From: Alistipes sp.
GTDB lineage: Bacteria > Bacteroidota > Bacteroidia > Bacteroidales > Rikenellaceae
DNA length: 64,000 nt
Direction: 5' to 3'
Assembly: GCA_017399485.1 (NCBI GenBank)
Contig: JAFQCA010000048.1
Location: 1-64,000, forward strand
Of this stretch, positions 26,497-34,572 are shown one piece after another; the first letter of the stretch is position 1; every line of letters begins with the position of its first letter. The notes under the pieces were generated by a model that ran no database searches, was not told where the DNA came from, and was given only the letters and a program-made list of their open reading frames with translations. The position numbers and the translations under genes are program-made.

Positions 26497-27600
26497 ATGA
26501 AAAATTTACTTTTTATTTTGCTGTTCCTTTCATTTGCCTGCACACCAACAAGTGCAGCACGCTGGAACAAGGAGACAACAGATTGGAGTGCGAATCCACA
26601 CCCACAGATTGGAGATTGGGGCTTTGACCGTCCAGGCTACCCCAAAGGACTCTACATTCACGGAGTTACCGTCAAAGATGGCAAGCAAGTGAAAAACCCT
26701 GTCATATACGACAACGATGTATATGACGATGTATACGACGATGAGTGGATGTATGCTATGGCATCTATAAAAAAAGTCAATATCGCTGCGCTAATCATAA
26801 CCCCTGTATTAACCGATTTTTGGGGATTCTACCATCGTGACTGGCTCCAGACAGCCGATGAATCTCGCAATTTAGCACTACAAAGTGGCATACCCGAAGA
26901 GTGCTTACCGCCAATCATTATTGGGACAGAGGCCGAGAGCGAAAAACTCGGAGAGAACAAACTCTCGGAGGGAGCAAAGGCATATGTCGAAATTATCAAC
27001 AGACAATACGAAAAGTATCCCGACCTTCCCGTTATAATAAATATAGGTGGACAAGGCGCAACTCTGGCTTCGGCTTTTAACATTGACCCATCGATTGCCA
27101 ATAAGTGTATAGTTTATTATACCGACATCAGAGTCTATAATGGTCATTACAAATGGGCTTCAGAAATTATTGCTAAAAACTTCCGAGTAGTAAGTTGGGG
27201 TGATGACAATTGGTGGATTACCAAACGAGCACAAAACGAGTGGAATGTTTTGCCTCGCCCCGAACACGCTAAGGCTAAAGACAACGATGCGCACAGCGGC
27301 GAATGGGCACTACTCACAGATATGAAACAGCCAATGTTGGACCACTTGGTATATCAATTCCAACACCGCTCGGAATATAGTAACGACGAGAAAGCATCCT
27401 ACTCGGACGCTTATGGCGATGGCACATTTATCCACGCTTGGTTACCCTCGATATTCTCGGATGCAGAATTGCGCGTAGTACGTGGAGGAGAAGTTTTGCA
27501 TATCACAGAGTTCAATGCAGAGAACGAGGCCGCTGTTAAAGAATTCACTATGCAGTGTTTGCTTAATAAAAAAGCATACAAAAAGTCAAAAAAAGATTAA
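26497..27600 (+). CDS. Secreted protein with a nucleoside-hydrolase-like fold
   Basis: A 367-residue exported protein: signal MKNLLFILLFLSFACTPTSA, with Cys15 in a weak lipobox context. Residues ~70-98 (VIYDNDVYDDVYDDEWMYA, then VNIAALIITP) resemble the first strand, Asp-rich calcium loop and following strand of inosine/uridine nucleoside hydrolases, and PVIINIGGQGATL near 188 suggests a later core strand. The canonical DTDxGxDD motif is not intact. It is first in an operon with GH140 and GH5 enzymes, 27 bases upstream of the former, so it may act on a glycoside linkage in plant polysaccharide rather than on nucleosides. The function is unproven; a 12-base tandem duplication lies in the Asp loop. 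Confidence 0.5.
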   Translation: MKNLLFILLFLSFACTPTSAARWNKETTDWSANPHPQIGDWGFDRPGYPKGLYIHGVTVKDGKQVKNPVIYDNDVYDDVYDDEWMYAMASIKKVNIAALIITPVLTDFWGFYHRDWLQTADESRNLALQSGIPEECLPPIIIGTEAESEKLGENKLSEGAKAYVEIINRQYEKYPDLPVIINIGGQGATLASAFNIDPSIANKCIVYYTDIRVYNGHYKWASEIIAKNFRVVSWGDDNWWITKRAQNEWNVLPRPEHAKAKDNDAHSGEWALLTDMKQPMLDHLVYQFQHRSEYSNDEKASYSDAYGDGTFIHAWLPSIFSDAELRVVRGGEVLHITEFNAENEAAVKEFTMQCLLNKKAYKKSKKD

Positions 27601-27627
27601 ATTTGTACAACCTAAAACCATAACTAT

Positions 27628-29055
27628 ATGAACTTTATGAAAACAGTGCGATTATTTACATTTTTAGTACTTGCGTTTGCATTTTCTGTTACATCTCAAG
27701 CGCAGAATCTTCAGCAATTAAAGGTGTCCGATAATGGCCACTACCTGCAAACTGCGGATGGCAAACCCTTCTTCTATCAAGGAGATACGGCGTGGGAGTT
27801 ATTCCACCGTCCAAACCGCGAGGAGGTGGACATCTACCTAAAGAATCGCGCCGACAAGGGGTATAACGTAATACAGGCCGTAGCCCTCTCGGAGGTGGAT
27901 GGAGTGAACGTAGATAACGCTTATGGCTACAAGCCTTTGGTAAATCGCAACCCAGCCCAGCCCGCAACCACAGAAGGCGAGAATAATGATTATTGGGACA
28001 ATGTAGATTACATCGTAGCCAAAGCCAACTCGCTCGGAATGTACATTGGTCTGCTCCCGACGTGGGGCCGCTGGTGGCGAGACGGTGATAAGATTTTCAA
28101 TCCCCAGAATGCCGAAGCATACGGACGTTGGATTGCCGAGCGATACCATAAATATAATGTAATCTGGATTTTGGGCGGTGACCGCAATCCCGATGACCAA
28201 AACCACAAAGATATAATCCGCGCAATGGCTCGCGGAATACGTAGCGTTGATAAGGTTAATCTGTTGACTTTCCACCCCACAGGCTGGCAGACCTCATCGA
28301 AGTGGTTCCACAACGACGGGTGGCTCGACTTTAATGGTCGTCAGAGTGGCCACAATCAACGCTATAACTCCAACAGACAGATTTTGGACGATTTTCGCCG
28401 TACCCCCACTAAACCTATTATGGAACTTGAGCCTCTTTACGAGGACCATCCGTTGGAGTTCCGTCCTGATGAGGATGGACACTCTAACGCGTGGGATGTA
28501 CGCCGCACACTCTATTGGTCGGTATTCTACGGCTCGGCAGGTGTGACCTATGGACACCACTCTGTATGGCAGATGTACGACAAGGAGAAGGGCCGTGGCC
28601 CTATTAACCGACCTCTGATGCCGTGGTACAAGGCTATTGACCAACCCGCCGCAGGGCAGGTCGTTCACCTAAAGAACCTGATTCTCTCGCGCCCATATTT
28701 CGATAGAGTTCCCGCCGAGGAGTTTATCGTGCAGGACGAGGTATATTCGTCTGTACCGGGTGCTGGCCGCTACCGTTTTGTCGCTACGATGGATACCGCA
28801 GGCTCGTATGCTATGGTCTATGCCCCGATAGGCCGAGAGTTTTCGGTTAAGACCGATATGCTGAAGGCCGAGAAGATTACTGCGTGGTGGTACTGCCCCC
28901 GCACAGGCAAGGCGCAGAAGATTGGCTCATTTGCCAACGACGGTCAGCCGAAGGCGTTTACTCCCCCGATGAAGGGCGAGGCGATGGACTACGTACTCGT
29001 CTTGGATGATGCAGCAAAGCACTACCCGAAGCCGGGTGGCAAACTAAAGCAGTAA
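27628..29055 (+). CDS. Glycoside hydrolase family 140 (apiosidase-like, DUF4038)
   Basis: A 475-residue secreted TIM-barrel enzyme with signal peptide ending near SQAQ. The conserved opening FFYQGDTAWELFHRPNREEV is diagnostic for GH140/DUF4038. Candidate catalytic residues are Asp185 (ILGGDRNP) and Glu266 or Glu268 (IMELEPLYED), matching the Asp/Glu pair reported for the GH140 apiosidase of Bacteroides thetaiotaomicron. A C-terminal beta domain (about 385-470; AMVYAPIGREFSV, AWWYCPRTGKAQ) is the usual putative collagen-binding module. The family attacks apiose in rhamnogalacturonan-II side chains. It is the second gene of the operon. Confidence 0.85.
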   Translation: MNFMKTVRLFTFLVLAFAFSVTSQAQNLQQLKVSDNGHYLQTADGKPFFYQGDTAWELFHRPNREEVDIYLKNRADKGYNVIQAVALSEVDGVNVDNAYGYKPLVNRNPAQPATTEGENNDYWDNVDYIVAKANSLGMYIGLLPTWGRWWRDGDKIFNPQNAEAYGRWIAERYHKYNVIWILGGDRNPDDQNHKDIIRAMARGIRSVDKVNLLTFHPTGWQTSSKWFHNDGWLDFNGRQSGHNQRYNSNRQILDDFRRTPTKPIMELEPLYEDHPLEFRPDEDGHSNAWDVRRTLYWSVFYGSAGVTYGHHSVWQMYDKEKGRGPINRPLMPWYKAIDQPAAGQVVHLKNLILSRPYFDRVPAEEFIVQDEVYSSVPGAGRYRFVATMDTAGSYAMVYAPIGREFSVKTDMLKAEKITAWWYCPRTGKAQKIGSFANDGQPKAFTPPMKGEAMDYVLVLDDAAKHYPKPGGKLKQ

Positions 29056-29074
29056 ACCCGCAATCTTATATATT

Positions 29075-30103
29075 ATGAAAAAACGCAAACACAATTTTGC
29101 AACTATATGCTTGACGCTTATTCTAGCACTATGTAGCACTTCGCTTGTCGCAAAGCCCAAGTATAAGAAGGATTTTCTCTATCGCGAGGGACGGCAGTTG
29201 ATGCTAAACGGCAAGCCTTACCAATGTGCCTCGTTCAACTCATTCCAATTATGCGGTTGCGGACACGACTACGAACTATTTACCGATGAACAAATTGACA
29301 ACCTTTTTGCATCACTGCCCAAGAATACTATAGTTCGCACGTGGGCTACTCCTGCATTTAACCACAAGACCGACAAATTGGTTGAGTTGGCTGAGAAGCA
29401 CAGCATAAAGTTGCTGCTATCGTTAGGCGATGGCCGTTGCGGCTGTGGCGACTTTGACGGTGCGGCCAATGGCGACGGCAATGGTAAAAAGCCAGAGTGG
29501 TACAAAGACGGATTTCGAGATAAATACCTCCCTCACGTTATTAATATGGTGAGCAAATATAAAGATTCGCCTGCCATAGCGATGTGGGAGATTATCAACG
29601 AGCCCGGCGAGGCCGATTGGGCCACCATACGCGACTTCTTGCACGAGGTGGCTGCCACGATTAAGAAATACGACCCAAACCATTTGGTCGAGAGCGGCAC
29701 ATTCGCAGGTTGGGCATATGAGGGTGTTGCTAATTACAAGGCTATGCACGATTCTCCTCATATTGACGTAGGTAATCTCCACGAATATGACTACGACTAC
29801 CAGAACTCTAATACTATCGAATCTCCACACTTCGAGCCCTGCTTAAAGGCTATGTACGAATTGAACAAAGTGCTGATAGTAGGCGAAACAGGCATCAACA
29901 GCGGCGATAATTGCCGCACGTCACGCCAAAGAAGAGTAGAGGCTATGAGAGAGAAGTTTGATATATATTTAGGTATGGGAGCAGGGGCCGTATTCGTTTG
30001 GAATCTTGCAAACGAAAGCCGTCACTGCGGATTTACTTTCGGCGTTGATGACCCTATGCTAAAGATGATTATCGACTACCCCACAAACAAAAAGAATAAA
30101 TAA
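29075..30103 (+). CDS. Glycoside hydrolase family 5-like enzyme
   Basis: A 342-residue secreted TIM-barrel hydrolase with signal MKKRKHNFATICLTLILALC and no obvious anchor. The acid/base Glu176 lies in WEIINEP and the nucleophile Glu271 in IVGETGIN, as in clan GH-A; NTIVRTWATP and WNLANESRHCGF fit mannanase-like GH5 enzymes. Several cysteines cluster (CGCGHD near 60, CGCG near 122), unusual for the family and suggestive of disulfides. It follows GH140 by 19 bases; a terminator after it ends the operon. Beta-mannan or a related hemicellulose is a guess for substrate. Confidence 0.75.
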   Translation: MKKRKHNFATICLTLILALCSTSLVAKPKYKKDFLYREGRQLMLNGKPYQCASFNSFQLCGCGHDYELFTDEQIDNLFASLPKNTIVRTWATPAFNHKTDKLVELAEKHSIKLLLSLGDGRCGCGDFDGAANGDGNGKKPEWYKDGFRDKYLPHVINMVSKYKDSPAIAMWEIINEPGEADWATIRDFLHEVAATIKKYDPNHLVESGTFAGWAYEGVANYKAMHDSPHIDVGNLHEYDYDYQNSNTIESPHFEPCLKAMYELNKVLIVGETGINSGDNCRTSRQRRVEAMREKFDIYLGMGAGAVFVWNLANESRHCGFTFGVDDPMLKMIIDYPTNKKNK

Positions 30104-30120
30104 TAGAACTATAATTAAGA

Positions 30121-30158
30121 AACTCCCGCACGAAGTTATTTCGCTTGCGGGAGTTTTA
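30121..30158. terminator. Terminator of the GH operon, overlapping the end of a convergent gene
   Basis: AACTCCCGCA (30121-30130) pairs with TGCGGGAGTT (30146-30155), followed by TTT. The last codons of the minus-strand gene lie inside this hairpin. Confidence 0.8.
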
Positions 30159-30537
30159 ACTCTATTGAGCAGCCCGACCACTGATTAATCTTATGGTCAG
30201 CATTGTAGATTTCCTTCTCCGCCGCCATAACCTTAACACTCAAATCAAATGGCGCATACTCCTCGACATCGCGCGTAGGCGGCAATGTATGCGGGATGAG
30301 ATATATGTATGCGATGATACTATCGCAAGGCGTAGTCTCCAACGACATCCGATTATGCGACTCAATACCTTTTGGCGCACAATCCAAATTGCTACCAACT
30401 GAGGCAATGAAACTCTCCTTAGATATAAAATCTACTCTTTCACCAGCCTCATCGAAACATCCGCACGTCACAACAATATTGTATCGCCACAACTCTGCAT
30501 AGCGACTTTGCAACGAGATAGTAAACTTTTTGCCCAT
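30136..30537 (-). CDS. Hypothetical protein, 133 residues
   Basis: No family recognised. The protein has no signal peptide or transmembrane segment; it starts MGKKFTISLQSRYAELWRY and contains three cysteines in the first 55 residues (VTCGCFDEAG, DCAPKG), then a proline-bearing middle (HTLPPTRDVEEYAPF). The alternating strand pattern suggests a beta-sandwich. Its C-terminal LPQAK is encoded inside the terminator hairpin of the convergent GH operon. The reading frame is open without rare features, so it is probably real. Confidence 0.6.
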   Translation of the reverse strand: MGKKFTISLQSRYAELWRYNIVVTCGCFDEAGERVDFISKESFIASVGSNLDCAPKGIESHNRMSLETTPCDSIIAYIYLIPHTLPPTRDVEEYAPFDLSVKVMAAEKEIYNADHKINQWSGCSIELKLPQAK

Positions 30538-30593
30538 AATTCTATCTTAAAAACAAAATAACTTGCATCAAACTCTTACAAAAATAGCAATTA

Positions 30594-30625
30594 TTTGCAG
30601 AATTTATGAAAAAATTGTAAATTTG
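30594..30625 (+). promoter_or_regulatory. Promoter of the yceD-rpmF transcript
   Basis: TTTG at 30594-30597 and TAAATTTG at 30618-30625 are 20 bases apart. It places transcription start near 30632 and supports ATG 30644 as the yceD start. Confidence 0.7.
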
Positions 30626-30643
30626 CCTGCTATTTGTTGCAAT

Positions 30644-31210
30644 ATGGAGGTTGGTAAACGATATTCCATAGCCTATAAGGGGCTGAAAAACAGCACATAC
30701 GACTTCGATTTCGAGGTCGATGATACACTATTTGCAGCCTACGAAAGCAAAGATATTCACGGTGGAAATTGCCACGTCGAGGTCTCGATGCTCAAAAATG
30801 AGCGCCAATTGGATTTTGATGTTGAAATTTCAGGAGAGGTTACCTGCGAATGTGACCGATGCTTGGATTTATGCCAAGTGCCAATCGACTTTGAGGGACA
30901 TTTGATTGTTCGCATCTCGGAGGAAGAGGGTGAATATGACGGAGAGGTTATGTGGTTAAACCCTGCGGAAACGGAGATTGACCTCACACAATATATTTAT
31001 GAAAGCATAGTTCTTTCGTTGCCTTATCAGAGAGTTCATCCCGAAGGTGAATGCAACCCCGATATGATGGCACGATTCAAAGTGATTAGTAATGCAGAGT
31101 TTGAGGCTCTTGAAGCCAAAGCAGAGCAACAATCACCGCGCGGCATAGACGAGGGTGACTTCAATAAGTTGGCAGCATTGAAGGCTCAGATGGAGGAGGC
31201 TAACGAATAG
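30644..31210 (+). CDS. YceD/DUF177 family protein (large rRNA accumulation)
   Basis: A 188-residue cytoplasmic protein of the DUF177 family, implicated in 23S rRNA accumulation and almost always beside rpmF. The conserved cysteine motif CECDRCL lies near residue 66, and an acidic region EEEGEYDGEVMW follows. The C-terminal tail (GDFNKLAALKAQ) is typical. I start at ATG 30644 because a good promoter lies at 30594-30625; an upstream frame extension to 30563 would start before it. L32 (rpmF) begins 46 bases downstream. Confidence 0.88.
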   Translation: MEVGKRYSIAYKGLKNSTYDFDFEVDDTLFAAYESKDIHGGNCHVEVSMLKNERQLDFDVEISGEVTCECDRCLDLCQVPIDFEGHLIVRISEEEGEYDGEVMWLNPAETEIDLTQYIYESIVLSLPYQRVHPEGECNPDMMARFKVISNAEFEALEAKAEQQSPRGIDEGDFNKLAALKAQMEEANE

Positions 31211-31256
31211 AACAATACTATAGAACAAAACGATAACTTAAAATTTATATTGTAAA

Positions 31257-31439
31257 ATGGCACATCCTAAACACAAAGTTTCGTCTACACGACGCGACAA
31301 GAGAAGAACTCACTACAAGGCTGTAGTTCCTACAGTTGTTACTTGCTCAAACTGTGGCGCAGCGGTACTTTATCACCGTGTATGCCCTGAGTGCGGTTTC
31401 TACCGTGGCAAGTTGGCTATCGAGAAGAAGGTCGAGTAG
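31257..31439 (+). CDS. rpmF: 50S ribosomal protein L32
   Basis: A 60-residue ribosomal protein of the large subunit. It has the family start MAHPKHKVSSTRRDKRR and a zinc ribbon with two Cys pairs (CSNCGAAVLY, then CPECGFYRG). It is cotranscribed with the upstream yceD gene and followed by a strong terminator, which separates it from plsX. Confidence 0.97.
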   Translation: MAHPKHKVSSTRRDKRRTHYKAVVPTVVTCSNCGAAVLYHRVCPECGFYRGKLAIEKKVE

Positions 31440-31454
31440 CGTTAAACACCTACC

Positions 31455-31492
31455 GAGAGAGCGCACCGACAACGGCGCTCTCTCTTTTTTAT
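31455..31492 (+). terminator. rpmF terminator
   Basis: GAGAGAGCGC pairs with GCGCTCTCTC (31475-31484) around a 10-base loop, then a T-run. It intervenes in the usual rpmF-plsX order. Confidence 0.88.
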
Positions 31493-31616
31493 TTTTTTGT
31501 GTGACGTGAAATAAATTTCTGCCCATCTTATTAGTCACGTTGCATTTTGGCAAGTATTGCATTTTATTAATCTCGGATTAAATAAAATGTAAACGACAAT
31601 TAAAATAATTGAATTT

Positions 31617-32654
31617 ATGATAAAGATTGGTATAGATGCTATGGGTGGCGACTTTGCGCCAGAGGTAGCCGTAGAGGGTGCTATTATGGCGCTCAAAAAG
31701 ATAGGCCCCGACAGCCGCGTAGTCCTTTTTGGTGACGAGAAACGCATCAAATCACTTTTAGCAAAACATAAGTGTTCAGCCGATAAATTCGATATAGTTC
31801 CTACAACAGAGGTTATCGAAATGGGTGACCACCCCGCCAAGGCATTCATTGCAAAGAAGGACTCAAGTATGACCGTTGGTTTCAACTATTTGGCCGAGGG
31901 TAAAATCGATGGTTTCGCCAGCGCAGGTTCTACAGGCGCGATGATGGTAGGTTGTATGCAGGTCATCAAGCCTATCGAGGGCGTTATACGCCCCGTAATC
32001 TCTACGCTCATACCCATTGTCAAGAATCGTCGCGGCTTGCTGTTGGACGTTGGTCTTAACGTAGATGCCAAGCCTGAGGTTTTGACACAGTATGGTCTTT
32101 TGGGTTCAATCTTCGCTGAGGCCGTTCTGAAGATTAAAAATCCACGTGTAGCGCTGCTTAACATTGGAGAAGAGGAGGGCAAAGGTAATGCCCAGGCCAA
32201 AGCAACATACGATATGCTCAAAGAGCAGAAGAATATCAACTTCGTAGGCAACGTTGAATCATCATATATCTTTACAGGCAAGACTTGCGATGTAGTGGTA
32301 GCAGATGGTTTTGTTGGTAACGTAATTTTGAAGATGGCCGAAGCACTATATCGCATCAACACCCGCCTTACGCCATTCAAGCCGTGGTTACTCAACCTCT
32401 TGCGTCCCGTATTGGAGCCTATATGCGAGAAGTTATACTACCACCAGAACTTCTGGAATTCGATGAATTACGAGAGTGTTGGCGGTACTATTGTAATTGG
32501 CATCAATGCCCCCGTTATGATTGGACACGGAGGCTCATCGGCAAAGGCAATATGCAGTCTTATATGCACTATGGAGCGCAATATCCAGAGTCGTGTGTGC
32601 GACAAGATTCGTGAGGCTTTGAAGGACATTGAGTCTGAAAAAAGTGAAAACTAA
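31617..32654 (+). CDS. plsX: Phosphate acyltransferase PlsX
   Basis: A 345-residue enzyme that converts acyl-ACP to acyl-phosphate for glycerolipid synthesis. The N-terminal signature IGIDAMGGDFAPEV and the later SAGSTGAMMVG and VADGFVGNVILKM are diagnostic. The C-terminal part GGAPL-like motif appears as NAPVMIGHGGSSAKAI. It lies downstream of yceD-rpmF, as in many bacteria, but with a terminator and 177 bases between. fabH does not follow. Confidence 0.95.
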   Translation: MIKIGIDAMGGDFAPEVAVEGAIMALKKIGPDSRVVLFGDEKRIKSLLAKHKCSADKFDIVPTTEVIEMGDHPAKAFIAKKDSSMTVGFNYLAEGKIDGFASAGSTGAMMVGCMQVIKPIEGVIRPVISTLIPIVKNRRGLLLDVGLNVDAKPEVLTQYGLLGSIFAEAVLKIKNPRVALLNIGEEEGKGNAQAKATYDMLKEQKNINFVGNVESSYIFTGKTCDVVVADGFVGNVILKMAEALYRINTRLTPFKPWLLNLLRPVLEPICEKLYYHQNFWNSMNYESVGGTIVIGINAPVMIGHGGSSAKAICSLICTMERNIQSRVCDKIREALKDIESEKSEN

Positions 32655-32672
32655 TTCACAACCATATTTCAC

Positions 32673-32713
32673 AAAGATGCAGGCCACTTTCCGTAGGCCT
32701 GCATCTTTTTTTA
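32673..32713 (+). terminator. plsX terminator
   Basis: AAAGATGCAGGCC pairs with GGCCTGCATCTTT (32696-32708), a 13-bp stem with 10-base loop and a T-run. Confidence 0.88.
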
Positions 32714-32742
32714 TCATCTGTATCAACACATTGACCCAAAGA

Positions 32743-32773
32743 GTTGTACATATCACTTTTTTAAGTATCTTTG
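32743..32773 (+). promoter_or_regulatory. Promoter of the PNPOx-like lipoprotein gene
   Basis: GTTG at 32743-32746 and TATCTTTG at 32766-32773 are 19 bases apart, 30 bases before ATG 32804. Confidence 0.6.
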
Positions 32774-32803
32774 CGACAAAGATTAACTAATAAAACACTT
32801 AAT

Positions 32804-33349
32804 ATGAAACATTTACTATTTAGCGCATTGATAGCCATCGCTTTTATGGCTTGCTCACCTCAGACACCAAATACTGAAGAGCAATCAGTTCCTGCCACAG
32901 AGCAGAACGCTACTCCCAAGAATCACGCAGAGTACACTTCACCCAACACTGCTGCACAACAAGAGGTATTCGATTTTATACAGAAAAAGGGGGTATTTTA
33001 TATTGCCACGATGGATGGCGACCAGCCTCGTGTAAGGCCCTTTGGCGCATTGCACATATTTGAGGGTAAGATGTATATCATCACAGGCCACGTAAAGCGT
33101 GTTGCAAAGCAGTTGGCCTCAAACCCCAAAGCAGAGATATGCGCCCAAGGCGATAACGAGTGGATTCGCGTAGCGGCTACTATGGTAGAAGATGAGCGTG
33201 TAGAGGCAAAGAAGGCTGTTTTGGATGCGCACCCCAACTTGCGTAGTATGTACAATGAGAATGATGACAACATTGCCGTTTATTACTTCACCGATGCAAC
33301 GGCAACTATAAGTTCATTCAGCGGTGATGAAAAGACGCTAAAATTCTAA
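32804..33349 (+). CDS. Pyridoxamine 5'-phosphate oxidase-fold lipoprotein
   Basis: A 181-residue exported protein: signal with lipobox (IAIAFMAC), a low-complexity Gln/Thr/Pro linker to about residue 55, then a split-barrel flavin-binding domain. The domain has VFDFIQKKGVFYIATMDGDQ, PRVRPFGALHIFEGKMYIIT and KAEICAQGDNEWIRVAA, the pattern of PNPOx-like putative reductases. Most relatives are cytoplasmic, so lipidation is notable. I start at ATG 32804, where the signal begins and just after a good promoter. Substrate is unknown; a flavin-linked reductase at the cell surface is a guess. Confidence 0.78.
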   Translation: MKHLLFSALIAIAFMACSPQTPNTEEQSVPATEQNATPKNHAEYTSPNTAAQQEVFDFIQKKGVFYIATMDGDQPRVRPFGALHIFEGKMYIITGHVKRVAKQLASNPKAEICAQGDNEWIRVAATMVEDERVEAKKAVLDAHPNLRSMYNENDDNIAVYYFTDATATISSFSGDEKTLKF

Positions 33350-33380
33350 ACCGCGACACTTACTGATTCAGAACAAAGCC

Positions 33381-33427
33381 ACAAGAGGCTACTAACCTTA
33401 CGGATTAGCAGCCTCTTGTCTCTTTTT
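33381..33427. terminator. Bidirectional terminator between PNPOx-like and DUF4861 genes
   Basis: ACAAGAGGCT (33381-33390) pairs perfectly with AGCCTCTTGT (33410-33419), with an inner CTAA/TTAG extension and a T-run to the right. Confidence 0.82.
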
Positions 33428-33437
33428 ATATAATTAC

Positions 33438-34559
33438 CTACTTCTTACGAGAACGAAGTACCTTAACAGCCAAAGGATGAGCAAGGCTCTCGGCGGCACG
33501 GGCCACTTGTGTCTGCCACTCTTCGTGACTTGCGACACCACCCTGACTCCAGCCTGAGCCATTAAGCATAACTATCTTCTCGCCCGCTTTTACTCGGCGC
33601 GTAACAACAGCGTGAGCATCAATATCTTCGGACACTTTACCCCCTTCAAGCACAACCGCCAATGAGATATTTCCATCTCGCTCAGGGTCCTTACTATCGG
33701 ATGCCGCCTCGGTTATAGCAACATAGTTTGTTCCGTCAGCACGAGCCTTCACGTCGTGCAATACTATGCCAGCAGCAACCTCTATCTCCCCATCGAAGCC
33801 ATCGAACACATACTCCTGACGTGAGAATCGGCTATCGGCATCGAGCGTTATGGTACGGCGCATCGACACACTCTTACCACCAACCTCCAATATTGCATAG
33901 GAGAACTCTGCCGATGTTCGAAGAGGTCCATTCATCGTGCAACGTTGCGTGAGATAATTACCCGAAAGAGTTAATTTATTATCATTTACAATAGCGAGCG
34001 CACCTCCTCCGAGTGTGTTTCCAACCTTGTAGCAATCCATTCCTTCGCCATAATTATGATGGTAATCATTCTTGGCAAACCACTCATTGATAATTAGTTT
34101 TGGTGTATTTTTAACCCACACATCGACGCCCTGCGTAAGAGGGTCTTTAAGCGAGGGACCATATATACGATATGCCGTAAGATTATTCTCCCACGCATAG
34201 TCGTCCATACGCTCCGGAACATAACGCCCATAAACCTTCGGCTCATAACTCTGCGGCTTGCCGCGAGCAATCTTATATTGGGCCGAGGCATTGGCCTCGA
34301 CATCTGCCTGAAAAAGTATAGACAACAGATTTCCCTGCTCTCCGAATATCAGTTGCGACGGAATCTCCGCGCCCTCATCATTATAAACAACGACATTATC
34401 GGGTAATGCCGCACAATGTTGAACGTCACTCCACTTAACCTCCACGACCTCGCCTCGGCGAGCAAAATCCGAAGGATTGGATACTTCAACATAGACCGCA
34501 CCTCTAAGCGCTGCGCAACTACAAAGGTATGTGGCAAAAATAAATAGTAGGTTCTTCAT
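33438..34559 (-). CDS. DUF4861 secreted protein (pectin utilization)
   Basis: A 373-residue exported protein (MKNLLFIFATYLCSCAALRG; a lipobox-like SCA is possible). The body is beta-rich, with NNLTAYRIYGPSLKDPLTQG, YHHNYGEGMDCYKVGNTLGG and NGPLRTSAEFSY, which match the DUF4861 family. In Bacteroidota this family is found in operons for rhamnogalacturonan or pectin; some members act on rhamnogalacturonan-II fragments, but its reaction here is not established. It is the last gene of the uxaC-kduI-kduD operon, 13 bases after kduD. Confidence 0.78.
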   Translation of the reverse strand: MKNLLFIFATYLCSCAALRGAVYVEVSNPSDFARRGEVVEVKWSDVQHCAALPDNVVVYNDEGAEIPSQLIFGEQGNLLSILFQADVEANASAQYKIARGKPQSYEPKVYGRYVPERMDDYAWENNLTAYRIYGPSLKDPLTQGVDVWVKNTPKLIINEWFAKNDYHHNYGEGMDCYKVGNTLGGGALAIVNDNKLTLSGNYLTQRCTMNGPLRTSAEFSYAILEVGGKSVSMRRTITLDADSRFSRQEYVFDGFDGEIEVAAGIVLHDVKARADGTNYVAITEAASDSKDPERDGNISLAVVLEGGKVSEDIDAHAVVTRRVKAGEKIVMLNGSGWSQGGVASHEEWQTQVARAAESLAHPLAVKVLRSRKK

Positions 34560-34572
34560 TGTAGCACAAGTG

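Noticed and set aside
30563..30643. Upstream extension of yceD
   Set aside because: The region includes the promoter at 30594-30625 and codes for residues unlike the family N-terminus.
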